Below are positions 1 through 10,101 of a stretch of 64,000 nt of DNA, piece by piece. Made by a program: the position numbers and the translations under genes. The DNA lies in NCBI RefSeq assembly GCF_015752285.1, contig NZ_JADOUY010000006.1, positions 62,001-126,000 of the forward strand. Direction: 5' to 3'. The stretch's first letter is position 1; each line of letters starts with the position of its first letter. Under the pieces are notes generated by a model, which was not told the DNA's origin, did no database searches, and worked only from the letters and a program-made list of their open reading frames with translations. This DNA comes from Mycetocola_A sp015752285. GTDB taxonomy: Bacteria; Actinomycetota; Actinomycetes; Actinomycetales; Microbacteriaceae.

Positions 1-555
1 GAGTCACACAAGCGCTGCATGGTCGTCGAAGTGATGGGCCGCCACGTCGGCTGGATCGCACTCCACGCCGGGATGGCTGCGGGAGCGCACGCCATCCTGA
101 TCCCCGAGCAGCCGCAGTCCGTCGACCAGATCTGCGCCTGGGCGAAGAGCGTGGGCGATCGTGGCCGCGCACCGGTGATCGTCGTCTCCGAAGGATTCAC
201 CCTCGACACGATGGAGTCGGCTCACTCCGAGAAGGGCCTCGACGCCTTCAACCGCCCGCGGCTCGGCGGAATCGCCGATGTTCTCGCGCCGATCATCGAG
301 GAACGCACCGGCATCGAGTCGCGAGCGACCGTGCTCGGCCATCTCCAGCGCGGAGGCGTGCCCAGCGCATACGATCGCGTGCTCGCCACGCGCCTCGGCA
401 TGGCTGCGATCGACTCCGTCATGAACGAAGAGTGGGGCACCATGGTCGCTCTCCGAGGAACCGACCTCGTCAACGTGCCGTTCGCGGATGCCCTCGGTGG
501 GTTGAAGACGGTTCCTCAGGATCGGTATGACGAGGCCGCCATACTTTTCGGTTAG
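1..555 (+). CDS. pfkA: 6-phosphofructokinase, C-terminal part (5' end outside window)
   Basis: This is the C-terminal 184 residues of the cytosolic glycolytic enzyme that phosphorylates fructose 6-phosphate to the 1,6-bisphosphate. The frame is open from base 1, so the start lies upstream. Two family signatures that contact the sugar phosphate are visible: MGR at fragment residues 12-14 and GHLQRGG at 113-119, followed by a conserved DR. Whether ATP or pyrophosphate is the phosphoryl donor is decided by N-terminal residues that are not in the window. The stop codon overlaps that of the convergent peptidase gene: the bases TTAG at 552-555 hold both stops. Confidence 0.93.
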   Translation, partial: ESHKRCMVVEVMGRHVGWIALHAGMAAGAHAILIPEQPQSVDQICAWAKSVGDRGRAPVIVVSEGFTLDTMESAHSEKGLDAFNRPRLGGIADVLAPIIEERTGIESRATVLGHLQRGGVPSAYDRVLATRLGMAAIDSVMNEEWGTMVALRGTDLVNVPFADALGGLKTVPQDRYDEAAILFG

Positions 556-2663
556 GAACCGAGTGTGTCCAGCACCCACGCCAGCTCGTATGCCCGTTCA
601 CGCCACGCGTTGTAGCGACCGCTGACGCCGCCATGGCCGGCGCTCATCTCGATCTTGAGCTGCACAGGCGCACCGACCTCTCGTAGCCGTGCCACCCACT
701 TCGCCGGTTCGACATAGAGCACCCGGGTGTCGTTGATGCTCGTCACTGCGAGGATCGGAGGGTATCGGATGCCGTCTCGAACGTTTTCGTACGGCGAGTA
801 CGACTTCATGTATGCGTAGACATCCGGGTCGGCGAGCGGGTTGCCCCACTCGTCCCACTCGATCACCGTGAGAGGGAGTTCCGGGTCGAGGATGCTCGTC
901 AGCGGGTCGACGAATGGCACCCCGGCGAGGACGCCCGCGAACAGTTCGGGGGCGAGGTTCACAACCGCGCCCATCAGGAGACCGCCGGCGCTTCCTCCTT
1001 CGGCCACGAGGGCATCCGTCGTCGTATACCCGCTATCGACGAGGTGACGGGCGCAGGCGATGAAGTCGGTGAACGTGTTCTTCTTCGTGAGCGTCTTGCC
1101 ATTCTCGTACCAGGCCCGCCCGAGCTCCCCGCCACCACGCACGTGGGCGATCGCGAAGGTCACGCCACGGTCGAGGAGGCTGAGCCTCGCGATCGACATC
1201 GCCGGATCCATGCTGGCCTCATATGACCCGTATCCGTAGAGCAGCAGAGGAGCAGGGCGAGGAGTTCCCCGTTTCCAGACGAGGGAGATCGGAACCCTTG
1301 TGCCGTCTTCTGCTGTCGCCCACTCGCGCGACTGTTCGTAGTCGTCGGGGGAGTAGCCGCCGAGAACAGGCTGCTGTTTGAGGACGGAGCGGTGCCCGGT
1401 CGCGACGTCGAGGTCGACCACGGTTGCGGGCGTCACCAGGGATCCGAACGAGATGCGCACGCCGGGTTGCGCCCACTCGGGGTTCGATCCCGTGCCGACC
1501 GTGTACAACGGTTCGTCGAAGTCGACCTCGCGGACGTCGATGTCCGCGAGGGAGCGGATGCCGTCGAGGCTGGCGATCGCGAGCCTCGACAACCCGTCCC
1601 GGCGGTAACCGAAGACGAGGTGACCGGCGAATGCCTCCACATCCTCGAGTCGGACGTCGTCGCTGTGTGCGCGCACGACGGTGGCGTCGTCCGGGCCGGT
1701 GCCGACGGCATCCGGTGTGACGGCAACGAGTTCGAAGTTGGGGGCTTCGGCGTTGTGCAGCACGAGCAGTACGTCGTCTCCGTCGATGACCGCGTGTTCG
1801 ACGGAGTACTCGACTCCGTCGCGGCGGGGCCAGACCATGCGGGGATCGGATTCCGGGGCGGCGGCGTCGATGAGGTGCCATTCACTCGTCACGCTCGACC
1901 CGGCGACGATCACGAGGTAGCGGGAGCTCCTGGTCACCCCGACCCCCAGCCAGAATCGCTCGTCCTCCTCGCTGAAGACGACGACATCCTGTTCCCGGCC
2001 GGTGCCGATGCGGTGCCGCCACACCGTGTCCGGCCGCCAGGACTCGTCGACCGTCGTGTAGAAGATGAACTCGCCGTCGGGGGAGAACACGGCGCCGTGT
2101 GAGGTGTTCTCGATCTCGTCGGCGAGGTTCTCACCGGTGGTGAGGTCCCGAACGCGGAGTGTGTACCGCTCGTCGCCGCGCACATCGATGGCGAACGCCA
2201 ACCGGCGTCCGTCCCGCGACACGTCATACGACCCGAGGGAGAAGAAGTCGTGGCCATCGGCCTCGGCGTTGGCGTCGAGCAGGACCTGTTCCCCTGGCAC
2301 GGGCACGCCCGGTTCGAGAACTGGAGGCGCCCAGTCGTCCTCCCGCGAGATCGGGGCGCGGCAGTGCACGCCGTACTCCTGTCCTTCGATGCTCCGGCCG
2401 TAGTACCACCAGTCGCCCTCCCGCACCGGCACACTGAGGTCGGTTTCGAGTGTCCTGTCCTTGATCTCGGCGAAGATCGATTCGCGGAGCCCGGCCAGGT
2501 GTGCGTTCTGCTGTTCTGTGAAGGCATTCTCTGCCTCGAGGTGAGCGAGAACCTCCTCGCTGTCTTTCTCGCGCAGCCACTCGTAGTCGTCGATGACGGT
2601 GTCGCCGTGGTGGATTCGAGTGGTCGGGTGCTTCGCCGCGCGGGGCGGAGTGGGGAGAGCCAT
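552..2663 (-). CDS. ptrB: S9 family serine peptidase, oligopeptidase B / prolyl oligopeptidase type
   Basis: This 703-residue cytosolic serine peptidase has the length of oligopeptidase B, which cleaves short peptides after basic residues. The N-terminal two thirds form the beta-propeller gate and the C-terminal third the alpha/beta-hydrolase domain. The catalytic triad is visible: Ser558 in GGSAGG, Asp645 in INDTR and His677 in SAGHGG. The sequence NDTRVLYVEPAKW matches the oligopeptidase B consensus, which favours OpB over proline-specific relatives, although substrate choice is inferred. There is no signal peptide. The ATG at 2663 lies 6 nt after a TAGCGT box, so the mRNA is probably leaderless. 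The gene is divergent from an aldo/keto reductase. Confidence 0.92.
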   Translation of the reverse strand: MALPTPPRAAKHPTTRIHHGDTVIDDYEWLREKDSEEVLAHLEAENAFTEQQNAHLAGLRESIFAEIKDRTLETDLSVPVREGDWWYYGRSIEGQEYGVHCRAPISREDDWAPPVLEPGVPVPGEQVLLDANAEADGHDFFSLGSYDVSRDGRRLAFAIDVRGDERYTLRVRDLTTGENLADEIENTSHGAVFSPDGEFIFYTTVDESWRPDTVWRHRIGTGREQDVVVFSEEDERFWLGVGVTRSSRYLVIVAGSSVTSEWHLIDAAAPESDPRMVWPRRDGVEYSVEHAVIDGDDVLLVLHNAEAPNFELVAVTPDAVGTGPDDATVVRAHSDDVRLEDVEAFAGHLVFGYRRDGLSRLAIASLDGIRSLADIDVREVDFDEPLYTVGTGSNPEWAQPGVRISFGSLVTPATVVDLDVATGHRSVLKQQPVLGGYSPDDYEQSREWATAEDGTRVPISLVWKRGTPRPAPLLLYGYGSYEASMDPAMSIARLSLLDRGVTFAIAHVRGGGELGRAWYENGKTLTKKNTFTDFIACARHLVDSGYTTTDALVAEGGSAGGLLMGAVVNLAPELFAGVLAGVPFVDPLTSILDPELPLTVIEWDEWGNPLADPDVYAYMKSYSPYENVRDGIRYPPILAVTSINDTRVLYVEPAKWVARLREVGAPVQLKIEMSAGHGGVSGRYNAWRERAYELAWVLDTLGS

Positions 2664-2675
2664 GCCCCAACGCTA
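2664..2675 (-). promoter_or_regulatory. Leaderless -10 element of ptrB
   Basis: TAGCGT on the minus strand (2675 to 2670) is followed by 6 nt and then the ATG, so transcription should begin at or next to the start codon. There is no Shine-Dalgarno sequence. It shares a 30-bp intergenic region with the divergent -10 at 2682-2687. Confidence 0.55.
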
Positions 2676-2681
2676 CCGGCG

Positions 2682-2693
2682 TAGGGTCGAGCT
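2682..2693 (+). promoter_or_regulatory. Leaderless -10 element of the aldo/keto reductase gene
   Basis: TAGGGT at 2682-2687 is followed by 6 nt and ATG at 2694, with no Shine-Dalgarno sequence. The -35 region of this promoter must lie at the start of, or inside, the divergent peptidase gene. Confidence 0.55.
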
Positions 2694-3533
2694 ATGAGCA
2701 CTCTTCCCTCACTCACTCTGAACGACGGTTCCTCCCTGCCTGCCATCGGCTTCGGGACCTACCCGATGACCGGTGCGGAAGCAACGGACGCCGTCACCTC
2801 GGCACTCGACGTCGGCTACCGGCTGATCGACACCGCCGTCAACTACGGCAACGAAGACGCCGTCGGCCGCGCGATCGCCGAGAGTGCCGTCCGGCGTGAT
2901 GAGATCGTTGTCACCACCAAACTGCCCGGCCGCGATCACGGCTACGACGAGACGATGCGGTCGTTCGATGCCTCGTGCGAAGCGCTCGGCCTCGACCGAA
3001 TCGACCTGTACCTCATCCACTGGCCCAACCCGAGTGTCGGCCGGTATGCCGACTCCTGGAAGGCGATGGTCGAGCTTCAGAAAGACCACCGCGTCCGCTC
3101 CATCGGCGTCTCGAACTTCACGCGGGAGTTCCTGCAGCGGCTCGGTGCCGAAACCGGTGTGCTCCCCGCGGTCAACCAGATCGAACTTCACCCGTACTTT
3201 CCGCAGGAGGCGCTTCTCGCCTTCCACGCCGAGCACGGAATCGTCACGGAAGCGTGGAGCCCACTCGGCAAGCGGGCCGCCCCGTATGCGGAGCCGGTTG
3301 TGGCAGAGATCGCCGCCGCACACGACATCAGCCCCAGCCAGGTCGTGCTCCTGTGGCACCTGCAGCGCGGAGTGGTCCCGATCCCGAAATCCGGCGACCC
3401 GGAGCGTCAGCGCTCGAACTTCGATCTCCCTCCCGTCGAGCTGACCGCTGACGAGATCGCGGCCGTCACAGCCCTCGGCCGAGCAGACGGGCGTCTGTTC
3501 GGCGGAGACCCGAATACTCACGAAGAGATGTAG
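2694..3533 (+). CDS. Aldo/keto reductase (2,5-diketo-D-gluconate reductase-like)
   Basis: This 279-residue NAD(P)H-dependent carbonyl reductase adopts a TIM barrel. The AKR catalytic tetrad is complete: Asp46, Tyr51, Lys76 and His109. The cofactor-binding segment IPKSG lies near residue 237. Length and motifs fit the AKR5-like group that includes bacterial 2,5-diketo-gluconate and methylglyoxal reductases; the physiological substrate cannot be read from sequence. The start is fixed by ATG 2694, six bases after a TAGGGT box. It is followed 20 nt later by the DUF2207 gene, which has its own leaderless promoter, so the two may be separate transcripts. Confidence 0.9.
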   Translation: MSTLPSLTLNDGSSLPAIGFGTYPMTGAEATDAVTSALDVGYRLIDTAVNYGNEDAVGRAIAESAVRRDEIVVTTKLPGRDHGYDETMRSFDASCEALGLDRIDLYLIHWPNPSVGRYADSWKAMVELQKDHRVRSIGVSNFTREFLQRLGAETGVLPAVNQIELHPYFPQEALLAFHAEHGIVTEAWSPLGKRAAPYAEPVVAEIAAAHDISPSQVVLLWHLQRGVVPIPKSGDPERQRSNFDLPPVELTADEIAAVTALGRADGRLFGGDPNTHEEM

Positions 3534-3541
3534 CCGTCTCC

Positions 3542-3553
3542 TAGGCTGGGGGA
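3542..3553 (+). promoter_or_regulatory. Leaderless -10 element of the DUF2207 gene
   Basis: TAGGCT at 3542-3547, then 6 nt, then ATG at 3554. The purines between the box and the ATG are too close to the start to work as a Shine-Dalgarno site. Confidence 0.55.
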
Positions 3554-5440
3554 ATGGCGCTCACGCAGAGAACACCTTCCCGCTCGACGACGGCTCGCCT
3601 GCGCGGTGCGCTCGTGCTCCTGTTCGGGGTGCTGATCGCCGGGGTCCTCACCGTTCCTGCTGCGGCGCACGCGAGCGGCATCCGGTCTGACGTCTCCGAC
3701 TTCACCTTCAGCTCCTTCGACGGCCAATACACACTCGGGCAGGATGCCGACGGACACTCCACACTCGTGGCCGTCGAAACGTTCGTGGCCGAATTCCCGG
3801 ACTTCGATCAGAACAAAGGGATCATCCGTGCCATCCCAGAGGGATATCTCGGGGTCGACCTGCACACCGAGATCGTGTCGGTGACGGATGCCGACGGCAA
3901 CCCGGTGGAGTACGACGACGATTCGACCGAGGACGGCTACATCCAGCTGGCGCTCGGTACCGACGATTACGTCCGCGGCAGCCAGACGTACCTCATCGAA
4001 TACACCCAGCGGGATGTCGTCCGGGCGTTCGCAGACACTGACGCTGACGAGTTCTACTGGGATGCGCCTGGCGTCGGCTGGGACCAGCCGTTCGCCGAGG
4101 CGACGATGCGGGTGCTCGTGCCCGAGGAGCTGGCCGGCTCGCTCACCGGCGCAGCCGAGTGTTACACCGGTGCGCAGGGGTCCACCGACAGCTGTGAACT
4201 CGACGAATCGGAGTCGGGGGGCTTCACTGAATTCAGTTCACCCGCGCTCGCTCTGGAGCCGCGGGAGAACATCAGCCTCGCAATCGCTTTCGAGTCCGGC
4301 ACATTCGAGACGCCCGAGATCCCGGCCACCTGGCCGATCTTCACCGTCGTGCCTGCCGGTATCGCCGGGGTCGGCGTGCTCGCGCTGATCGCCGCATTCG
4401 TCTCGAGGAGCAGGTCCACCCGTGACGCGGAGGGCCGCGGTGTAATCGTGCCGCAGTACACCGTGCCGAAGGGTCTCGACATCTTCGTGGCGGCCGACCT
4501 CATCGGAAAGACCGCGCATGCGATGCCTGCGCTTCTGGTCAGTCTCGCTGTCCGACGGAACCTCCGGATCCTCGACGACGGTGAATCGAGCGGGATGTTC
4601 TCGTCGAAACGTGAGTACAGGCTGCAGTTCCTCACCGACGCGGGGGCATCCGCTGCCGACCGCTCGGTGCTCATCGATCTGTTCCTGCCGGGACTGCGGC
4701 CGGGATCGATCAAAGACCTCAGCGCGACAGACACCGTGCTCGCCAAGGCCGTTCAGGCGAGAGCAGCCGGGGCGCCAGGGGCCTCCATCAGCGCGGGGTA
4801 CCGGGTGAAGCGGTCGGTCAGCGGAGCCGGCTGGTATCTCGCTCTCGCAGCGACGGTCTTCGTCGTCGTTCTCGCCCTGTTCATCGCCGCTCTGGCTACC
4901 TACGGCATGAACGCCTGGGTCGGACTCGGCTTTGCCGCTTCCGTCGTGGCGCTCATCGGAACGGGCATCGCCGTGTGGCCGCGTAATGCGCTCACCGAAA
5001 GCGGAGCCGAGATGCGGGACTACCTGCTCGGCCTGCGGAACTACCTCGCGCTCGCCGAGAAGGACCGGATCGCCATGCTGCAGAGTCCGACCGGAGCCGA
5101 ACGCGTGAGCGTCGACGATGAGGTGAACCCGGGAGACACCCTGCAAATGGTGTCGTTCTACGAGAAACTGTTGCCGTTCGCCGTGCTCTGGGGCATCGAC
5201 AAGGAGTGGGCGGAAGAACTCGGGCGCTACTACGAACAGACGGGGACGAGCCCGGACTGGTATTCCAGTCCGACCGGTTTCTCCTCCTACGCGTTCGCGT
5301 CGTCGATGAGCACCTTCACGACCTCGTCCGGATCGTCGACGCCCTGGTCGGCGAGTGCGACAGCGTCGAGCTCAGGCGGTTCGGGCGGCGGCGGGTTCTC
5401 GGGCGGAGGCGGCGGGGGCGGAGGAGGCGGCGGACGCTGA
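3554..5440 (+). CDS. DUF2207 family membrane protein
   Basis: This 628-residue membrane protein of unknown function starts with a Sec signal peptide (positive stretch, hydrophobic core, likely cleavage after AHA near residue 40). An extracytoplasmic DUF2207 domain follows to about residue 250. A transmembrane helix lies near residues 258-278, and a pair of helices near 425-475 sits around a cytoplasmic segment. The C-terminus is Ser/Gly-rich and ends in a long glycine run, as is usual for the family. The family is linked by homology to envelope biology, but no activity is established. The start follows a leaderless TAGGCT box. Confidence 0.82.
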   Translation: MALTQRTPSRSTTARLRGALVLLFGVLIAGVLTVPAAAHASGIRSDVSDFTFSSFDGQYTLGQDADGHSTLVAVETFVAEFPDFDQNKGIIRAIPEGYLGVDLHTEIVSVTDADGNPVEYDDDSTEDGYIQLALGTDDYVRGSQTYLIEYTQRDVVRAFADTDADEFYWDAPGVGWDQPFAEATMRVLVPEELAGSLTGAAECYTGAQGSTDSCELDESESGGFTEFSSPALALEPRENISLAIAFESGTFETPEIPATWPIFTVVPAGIAGVGVLALIAAFVSRSRSTRDAEGRGVIVPQYTVPKGLDIFVAADLIGKTAHAMPALLVSLAVRRNLRILDDGESSGMFSSKREYRLQFLTDAGASAADRSVLIDLFLPGLRPGSIKDLSATDTVLAKAVQARAAGAPGASISAGYRVKRSVSGAGWYLALAATVFVVVLALFIAALATYGMNAWVGLGFAASVVALIGTGIAVWPRNALTESGAEMRDYLLGLRNYLALAEKDRIAMLQSPTGAERVSVDDEVNPGDTLQMVSFYEKLLPFAVLWGIDKEWAEELGRYYEQTGTSPDWYSSPTGFSSYAFASSMSTFTTSSGSSTPWSASATASSSGGSGGGGFSGGGGGGGGGGGR

Positions 5441-5468
5441 GCGGATCGGCCGCGGGGCCCGGCCCGAG

Positions 5469-5497
5469 TTGACGCATCAGGCGAGGGGTGTAAGTAT
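5469..5497 (+). promoter_or_regulatory. Candidate promoter of the phosphate transporter gene
   Basis: TTGACG at 5469-5474 is followed by 17 nt and AAGTAT at 5492-5497, about 100 bp before the pit start. The -35 match is good and the -10 weak, so this is a candidate only. Confidence 0.35.
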
Positions 5498-5594
5498 CAG
5501 TGTGGCCTCCTCAACTGGCAACCCTGCTTCTCTGAACTCCCGGTGAATTTCTCGGGCGATCCGTGTGCGCGGGGGAGTCCCGACTCAGAGAATT

Positions 5595-6772
<1,178 letters not shown>

Positions 6773-6776
<4 letters not shown>

Positions 6777-7111
6777 TCGACTGGATGGCTTTCGTCATCG
6801 TGCTGGTGTCTGCCCTCGTCGGCACCGTCGTCGTCGTCGGCTTCTATTCATTTGGGGTCAGACTGCTCGTTCGGGCCGGGAGGGTCCCGGTCGTGAGCCC
6901 GGCCACATTCACGGATGCCATCACGGTGCTCACCCCAGCCGAGATCAGGTCAGCGGAGAAGAAGGCGGCGAAGGCCGCGCGGAAGAATCCGCTCAGCGCT
7001 GGGCAGAAGAACGTCGCTCTCGCGGGCGCGTACAGCTGCTTCTCGCTCTGCGCCATCGCCGTGCTCTACGGCATCTACCTCATCGTTCCGGCCCTTCACG
7101 GCGGCGGCTGA
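6773..7111 (+). CDS. Small two-helix membrane protein coupled to the phosphate transporter
   Basis: This 112-residue protein has unknown function. It has an N-terminal transmembrane helix (residues 5-28), a basic central segment rich in Ala and Lys (about 57-75) that should be cytoplasmic, and a second helix (about 82-106). It starts at a GTG overlapping the transporter stop, so it is almost certainly co-translated and may be an accessory or stability subunit. That role is inferred from position only. It is followed by a strong hairpin terminator. Confidence 0.7.
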
Positions 7112-7133
7112 CCGCCAGGACACCCCTGTGATG

Positions 7134-7172
7134 ACGAAACGGCGCAGACCCCTCGGGTCAGCGCCGTTTCGT
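7134..7172. terminator. Bidirectional hairpin terminator between the pit operon and uraA
   Basis: A 12-bp outer stem (ACGAAACGGCGC with its complement), one A-A mismatch and a 5-bp inner stem GACCC/GGGTC enclose a CTC loop. The site lies between two convergent genes and would terminate both. Confidence 0.85.
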
Positions 7173-7187
7173 GTCGAGCCCTGGAGG

Positions 7188-8465
7188 TCAGTCGGTACCT
7201 CGGAGTCGGCCGAGCACGTTCATCACGTGGTAGATCACGATGGCCGCGACCGTGCCGAGGGCGATGCCGTTGAAGATGACGTCGCCGAACTGCCAGGTGT
7301 AATTGGCGATGCCGATGATCAGCGCGGTTGCCGCCGTGAACTGGTTCTTCGGCCTGGAGAAGTCGACCTTGTTGTCAAGCCAGATCTTCACGCCGATGAT
7401 TCCGATGAGCCCGTACAGTGCCGTGGTGATCCCGCCGAGGACTCCGGGCGGAATCGTATTGATCAGCGCGCCGATCTTGGGTGAGAGGCCGAGAAGAATC
7501 GCGAAGATCCCGGCGATCCAGTACGCGGCGGTCGAATAGATGCGGGTGGCAGCCATCACGCCGATGTTCTCGCCGTACGTGGTGGTCGCCGACCCGCCGC
7601 CGAAGCCCGCGACAACGGTGGCAAGTCCGTCGGCGAAGAGGCCGCGACCGGTGAGTTTATTGATCGACTGGTCGTCGGTCATCTGGGCGACACCGCGGAT
7701 ATGTCCGACGTTCTCGGCGACAAGAACGAGCACCACAGGCAGGAATGCGGGCAGGACGGCCCACAGGGCGGGATTGGTGAAGGGGTTCGCCGGGCTGTTG
7801 AACTCGGGCAGGCCCACCCACGCGGCCTCGTGGAACGCGTCGAAGTTCACTTCGCCGAGCAGGACGGCGGCGACGTAGCCGACGATCACGCCGAGCAGGA
7901 TCGACATCCGACCGAGGATGCCACGGAACAGAACGGATGACAGCACGACGGCTGAGAGGGTGATGGTCGCGGTGAGAGGCGCCTTCTGGAAGTTGTCCCA
8001 GGCAGCAGGGCCGAGGTTGAACCCGATCAGGGCAACGATCGCGCCGGCCACGACCGGCGGCATGAGCGCGTTGATCCAGCCGATGCCGGTCAACTGCACG
8101 AGCAGACCGACGAGCGCGAGCAGGATGCCGACGACGACGATGCCGAAGAGAGCGCTTCCCATGCCCTGCGCGGTCGTCGCGACGGTGATCGGTGCGATGA
8201 AGGCGAACGACGAACCGAGGTAGCTGGGCAGACGATTCCGGGTGATGAGGAGAAACAGGATCGTCCCGATGCCGGAGAAGAGCAGCGTCGTCGACGGGGG
8301 GAAGCCGGTGAGGATGGGCACCAGGAAGGTCGCACCGAACATCGCGACGACGTGCTGCGCACCGAGCCCGATCATCCTCGGCCAGGTCAGCCGTTCGGCG
8401 GGTCCGACGACCTCGAGGGCGCCGACGGTTTTTCCGTCGCCGTGCAGTGTCCAGGGCAGGGCCAT
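7188..8465 (-). CDS. uraA: Uracil/xanthine permease, NCS2 family
   Basis: This 425-residue polytopic inner-membrane protein is a proton-coupled uracil (possibly xanthine) importer of the nucleobase-cation-symporter-2 family. The N-terminal QHVVAMFGATFLVP matches the UraA pattern in transmembrane helix 1, and GFGGGSATTTYGENIGV matches the family signature in the second repeat, with the catalytic Glu in the GEN triplet. The ATG at 8465 is preceded by AGAGG, an ordinary ribosome-binding site. The gene is divergent from a second NCS2 permease of the purine type, suggesting a small nucleobase-salvage locus, and ends at a shared terminator. Confidence 0.88.
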   Translation of the reverse strand: MALPWTLHGDGKTVGALEVVGPAERLTWPRMIGLGAQHVVAMFGATFLVPILTGFPPSTTLLFSGIGTILFLLITRNRLPSYLGSSFAFIAPITVATTAQGMGSALFGIVVVGILLALVGLLVQLTGIGWINALMPPVVAGAIVALIGFNLGPAAWDNFQKAPLTATITLSAVVLSSVLFRGILGRMSILLGVIVGYVAAVLLGEVNFDAFHEAAWVGLPEFNSPANPFTNPALWAVLPAFLPVVLVLVAENVGHIRGVAQMTDDQSINKLTGRGLFADGLATVVAGFGGGSATTTYGENIGVMAATRIYSTAAYWIAGIFAILLGLSPKIGALINTIPPGVLGGITTALYGLIGIIGVKIWLDNKVDFSRPKNQFTAATALIIGIANYTWQFGDVIFNGIALGTVAAIVIYHVMNVLGRLRGTD

Positions 8466-8631
8466 GTGAGCCTCTTTCGTGACGGGGGATCAGACGGGAG
8501 TCCTCCGATACCGTACCGACATTCGCGGCGGCGCGCCGACCGGCATCCGGCTGGCAATATGCTGGAAGCTGCGCGCCGCGTGGGTATCCGTTGGCGTCGA
8601 ATCCCGCACATTCTCTTCGGAAGGTCCCCGA

Positions 8632-10068
8632 GTGGCATCCACATCTGCGCCGACAGTCAAAAACAGGATCGACGGCTACTTCGAGATCACCAAACGGGGA
8701 TCCACGTTCAGCGGTGAGGTGCGCGGCGGTGTCGTGACCTTCGTGGCGATGGCGTACATCGTCATCCTCAACCCGATCATCCTGTCTGGCGGCACAGACA
8801 TCGACGGCAACACCCTGGGCTTCGCTCAGCTCTCGGCCGTCACCGCCCTGACCGCCGGAGTGATGACGATCCTCTTCGGCGTCATCGCCCGCCTGCCGTT
8901 CGCGTTCGCAGCCGGACTCGGCATCAACTCGTTCCTCGCGTTCAGCGTCGTCGGCCAGGTGACCTGGCAGGAGGCGATGGGACTCGTCGTCATCAACGGC
9001 CTCCTCATCGTGCTGCTCGCAGCCACCGGGCTGCGCCGTCTCATCTTCGAAGCCGTCCCGATCCAGCTCAAGATCGCGATCACGGTCGGCATCGGCCTGT
9101 TCATCGCTTTCATCGGTTTCGTCAACGCCGGGCTGGTCACCTCCACCGGGCAGTCGTCCCCTCCTGTCGGGCTCGGAACCGACGGCTCGGTGGCCACACT
9201 GCCGACGATCGTCTTCGTCCTCACCCTCCTTCTCACCGGCGTCCTCGTCGCCCGCAAGGTCAAGGGCGCGCTGCTCATCGGCATCCTCGTTGGCACGGTC
9301 ATCGCGCTCATCGCCGAAGCACTCTTCCCGGTCGGAGCGTCGAACGGCGGCGAGAACCCGGGCGGCTGGAGCCTCTCGGTTCCCGCGCTGCCCAGCCAGA
9401 TCTTCAGCGTGCCCGACCTCAGCCTCATCGGCCAGTTCAACTTCGGCAGCTTCGAGCGGATCGGTGTGCTCGCCGCACTCATGCTCGTCTTCACCCTCGT
9501 CTTCACGAACTTCTTCGACGCCATGGGAACCATGACCGGGCTGAGCAAAGAGGCCGGTGTCGCCGACGAGAAGGGCAACTTCCCCCGCCTGAAGTCAGCT
9601 CTCATCGTCGAGGGCGTCGGCGCCGTCGCCGGGGGAGCAGCCTCCGCGTCGTCGAACACCGTCTTCATCGAGTCGGGCGCCGGTATCGGCGAGGGAGCCC
9701 GTACCGGTTTCGCCAACCTCATCACCGGCGTGCTGTTCGTGCTGGCCATGTTCCTCACCCCGCTGACGAGCATCGTCCCGAGCGAGGTCGCCTCTGCCGC
9801 CCTCGTCATCGTGGGCACGCTGATGATGTCGCAGATCCGCGACATCGAGTGGTCCGAATTCTCGATCGCGCTGCCCGTGTTCCTCACGGTGACGGTCATG
9901 CCGCTCACCTATTCGATCGCGAACGGCATCGGTGCGGGGTTCATCGCCTGGGTCGTTCTCCGCTCGCTGAGCGGCAAGGCGCGCGGTATCAGCCCGCTGC
10001 TCTGGGTGGTCGCCGTCGGCTTCCTCATCTACTTCGCGCGTGGCCCGATCGAGGCACTGCTCGGCTGA
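8632..10068 (+). CDS. AzgA-type NCS2 purine permease (adenine/guanine/hypoxanthine)
   Basis: This 478-residue membrane transporter belongs to the AzgA/PbuG branch of the NCS2 family, which imports purine bases with protons. Branch signatures are GLGINSFLAFSVV in helix 3 and SNTVFIESGAGIGEGARTG in the second half. The open frame runs back to 8479, but those residues do not resemble the family. GTG 8632 is preceded by CGGAAGG 8 nt upstream, so I take that as the start. A candidate -10, TATGCT, lies at 8558-8563. The gene is divergent from uraA across 166 bp; I saw no purine riboswitch there. Confidence 0.88.
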   Translation: MASTSAPTVKNRIDGYFEITKRGSTFSGEVRGGVVTFVAMAYIVILNPIILSGGTDIDGNTLGFAQLSAVTALTAGVMTILFGVIARLPFAFAAGLGINSFLAFSVVGQVTWQEAMGLVVINGLLIVLLAATGLRRLIFEAVPIQLKIAITVGIGLFIAFIGFVNAGLVTSTGQSSPPVGLGTDGSVATLPTIVFVLTLLLTGVLVARKVKGALLIGILVGTVIALIAEALFPVGASNGGENPGGWSLSVPALPSQIFSVPDLSLIGQFNFGSFERIGVLAALMLVFTLVFTNFFDAMGTMTGLSKEAGVADEKGNFPRLKSALIVEGVGAVAGGAASASSNTVFIESGAGIGEGARTGFANLITGVLFVLAMFLTPLTSIVPSEVASAALVIVGTLMMSQIRDIEWSEFSIALPVFLTVTVMPLTYSIANGIGAGFIAWVVLRSLSGKARGISPLLWVVAVGFLIYFARGPIEALLG

Positions 10069-10089
10069 TGCGGCATCGGTGGTGCTGGC

Positions 10090-10101
10090 TAGGCTGGGCG
10101 C
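10090..10101 (+). promoter_or_regulatory. Leaderless -10 element of the phosphodiesterase gene
   Basis: TAGGCT at 10090-10095, then 6 nt, then ATG at 10102; no Shine-Dalgarno sequence. Confidence 0.55.

Noticed and set aside
5380..5440. Glycine-run at the end of the DUF2207 gene as a simple-repeat expansion
   Set aside because: Gly-rich C-termini are normal for this family, so no special event is implied.
8466..8631. Possible purine riboswitch between the two nucleobase permease genes
   Set aside because: No purine-aptamer loop-loop architecture or conserved core was recognised; the gap fits two ordinary divergent promoters.
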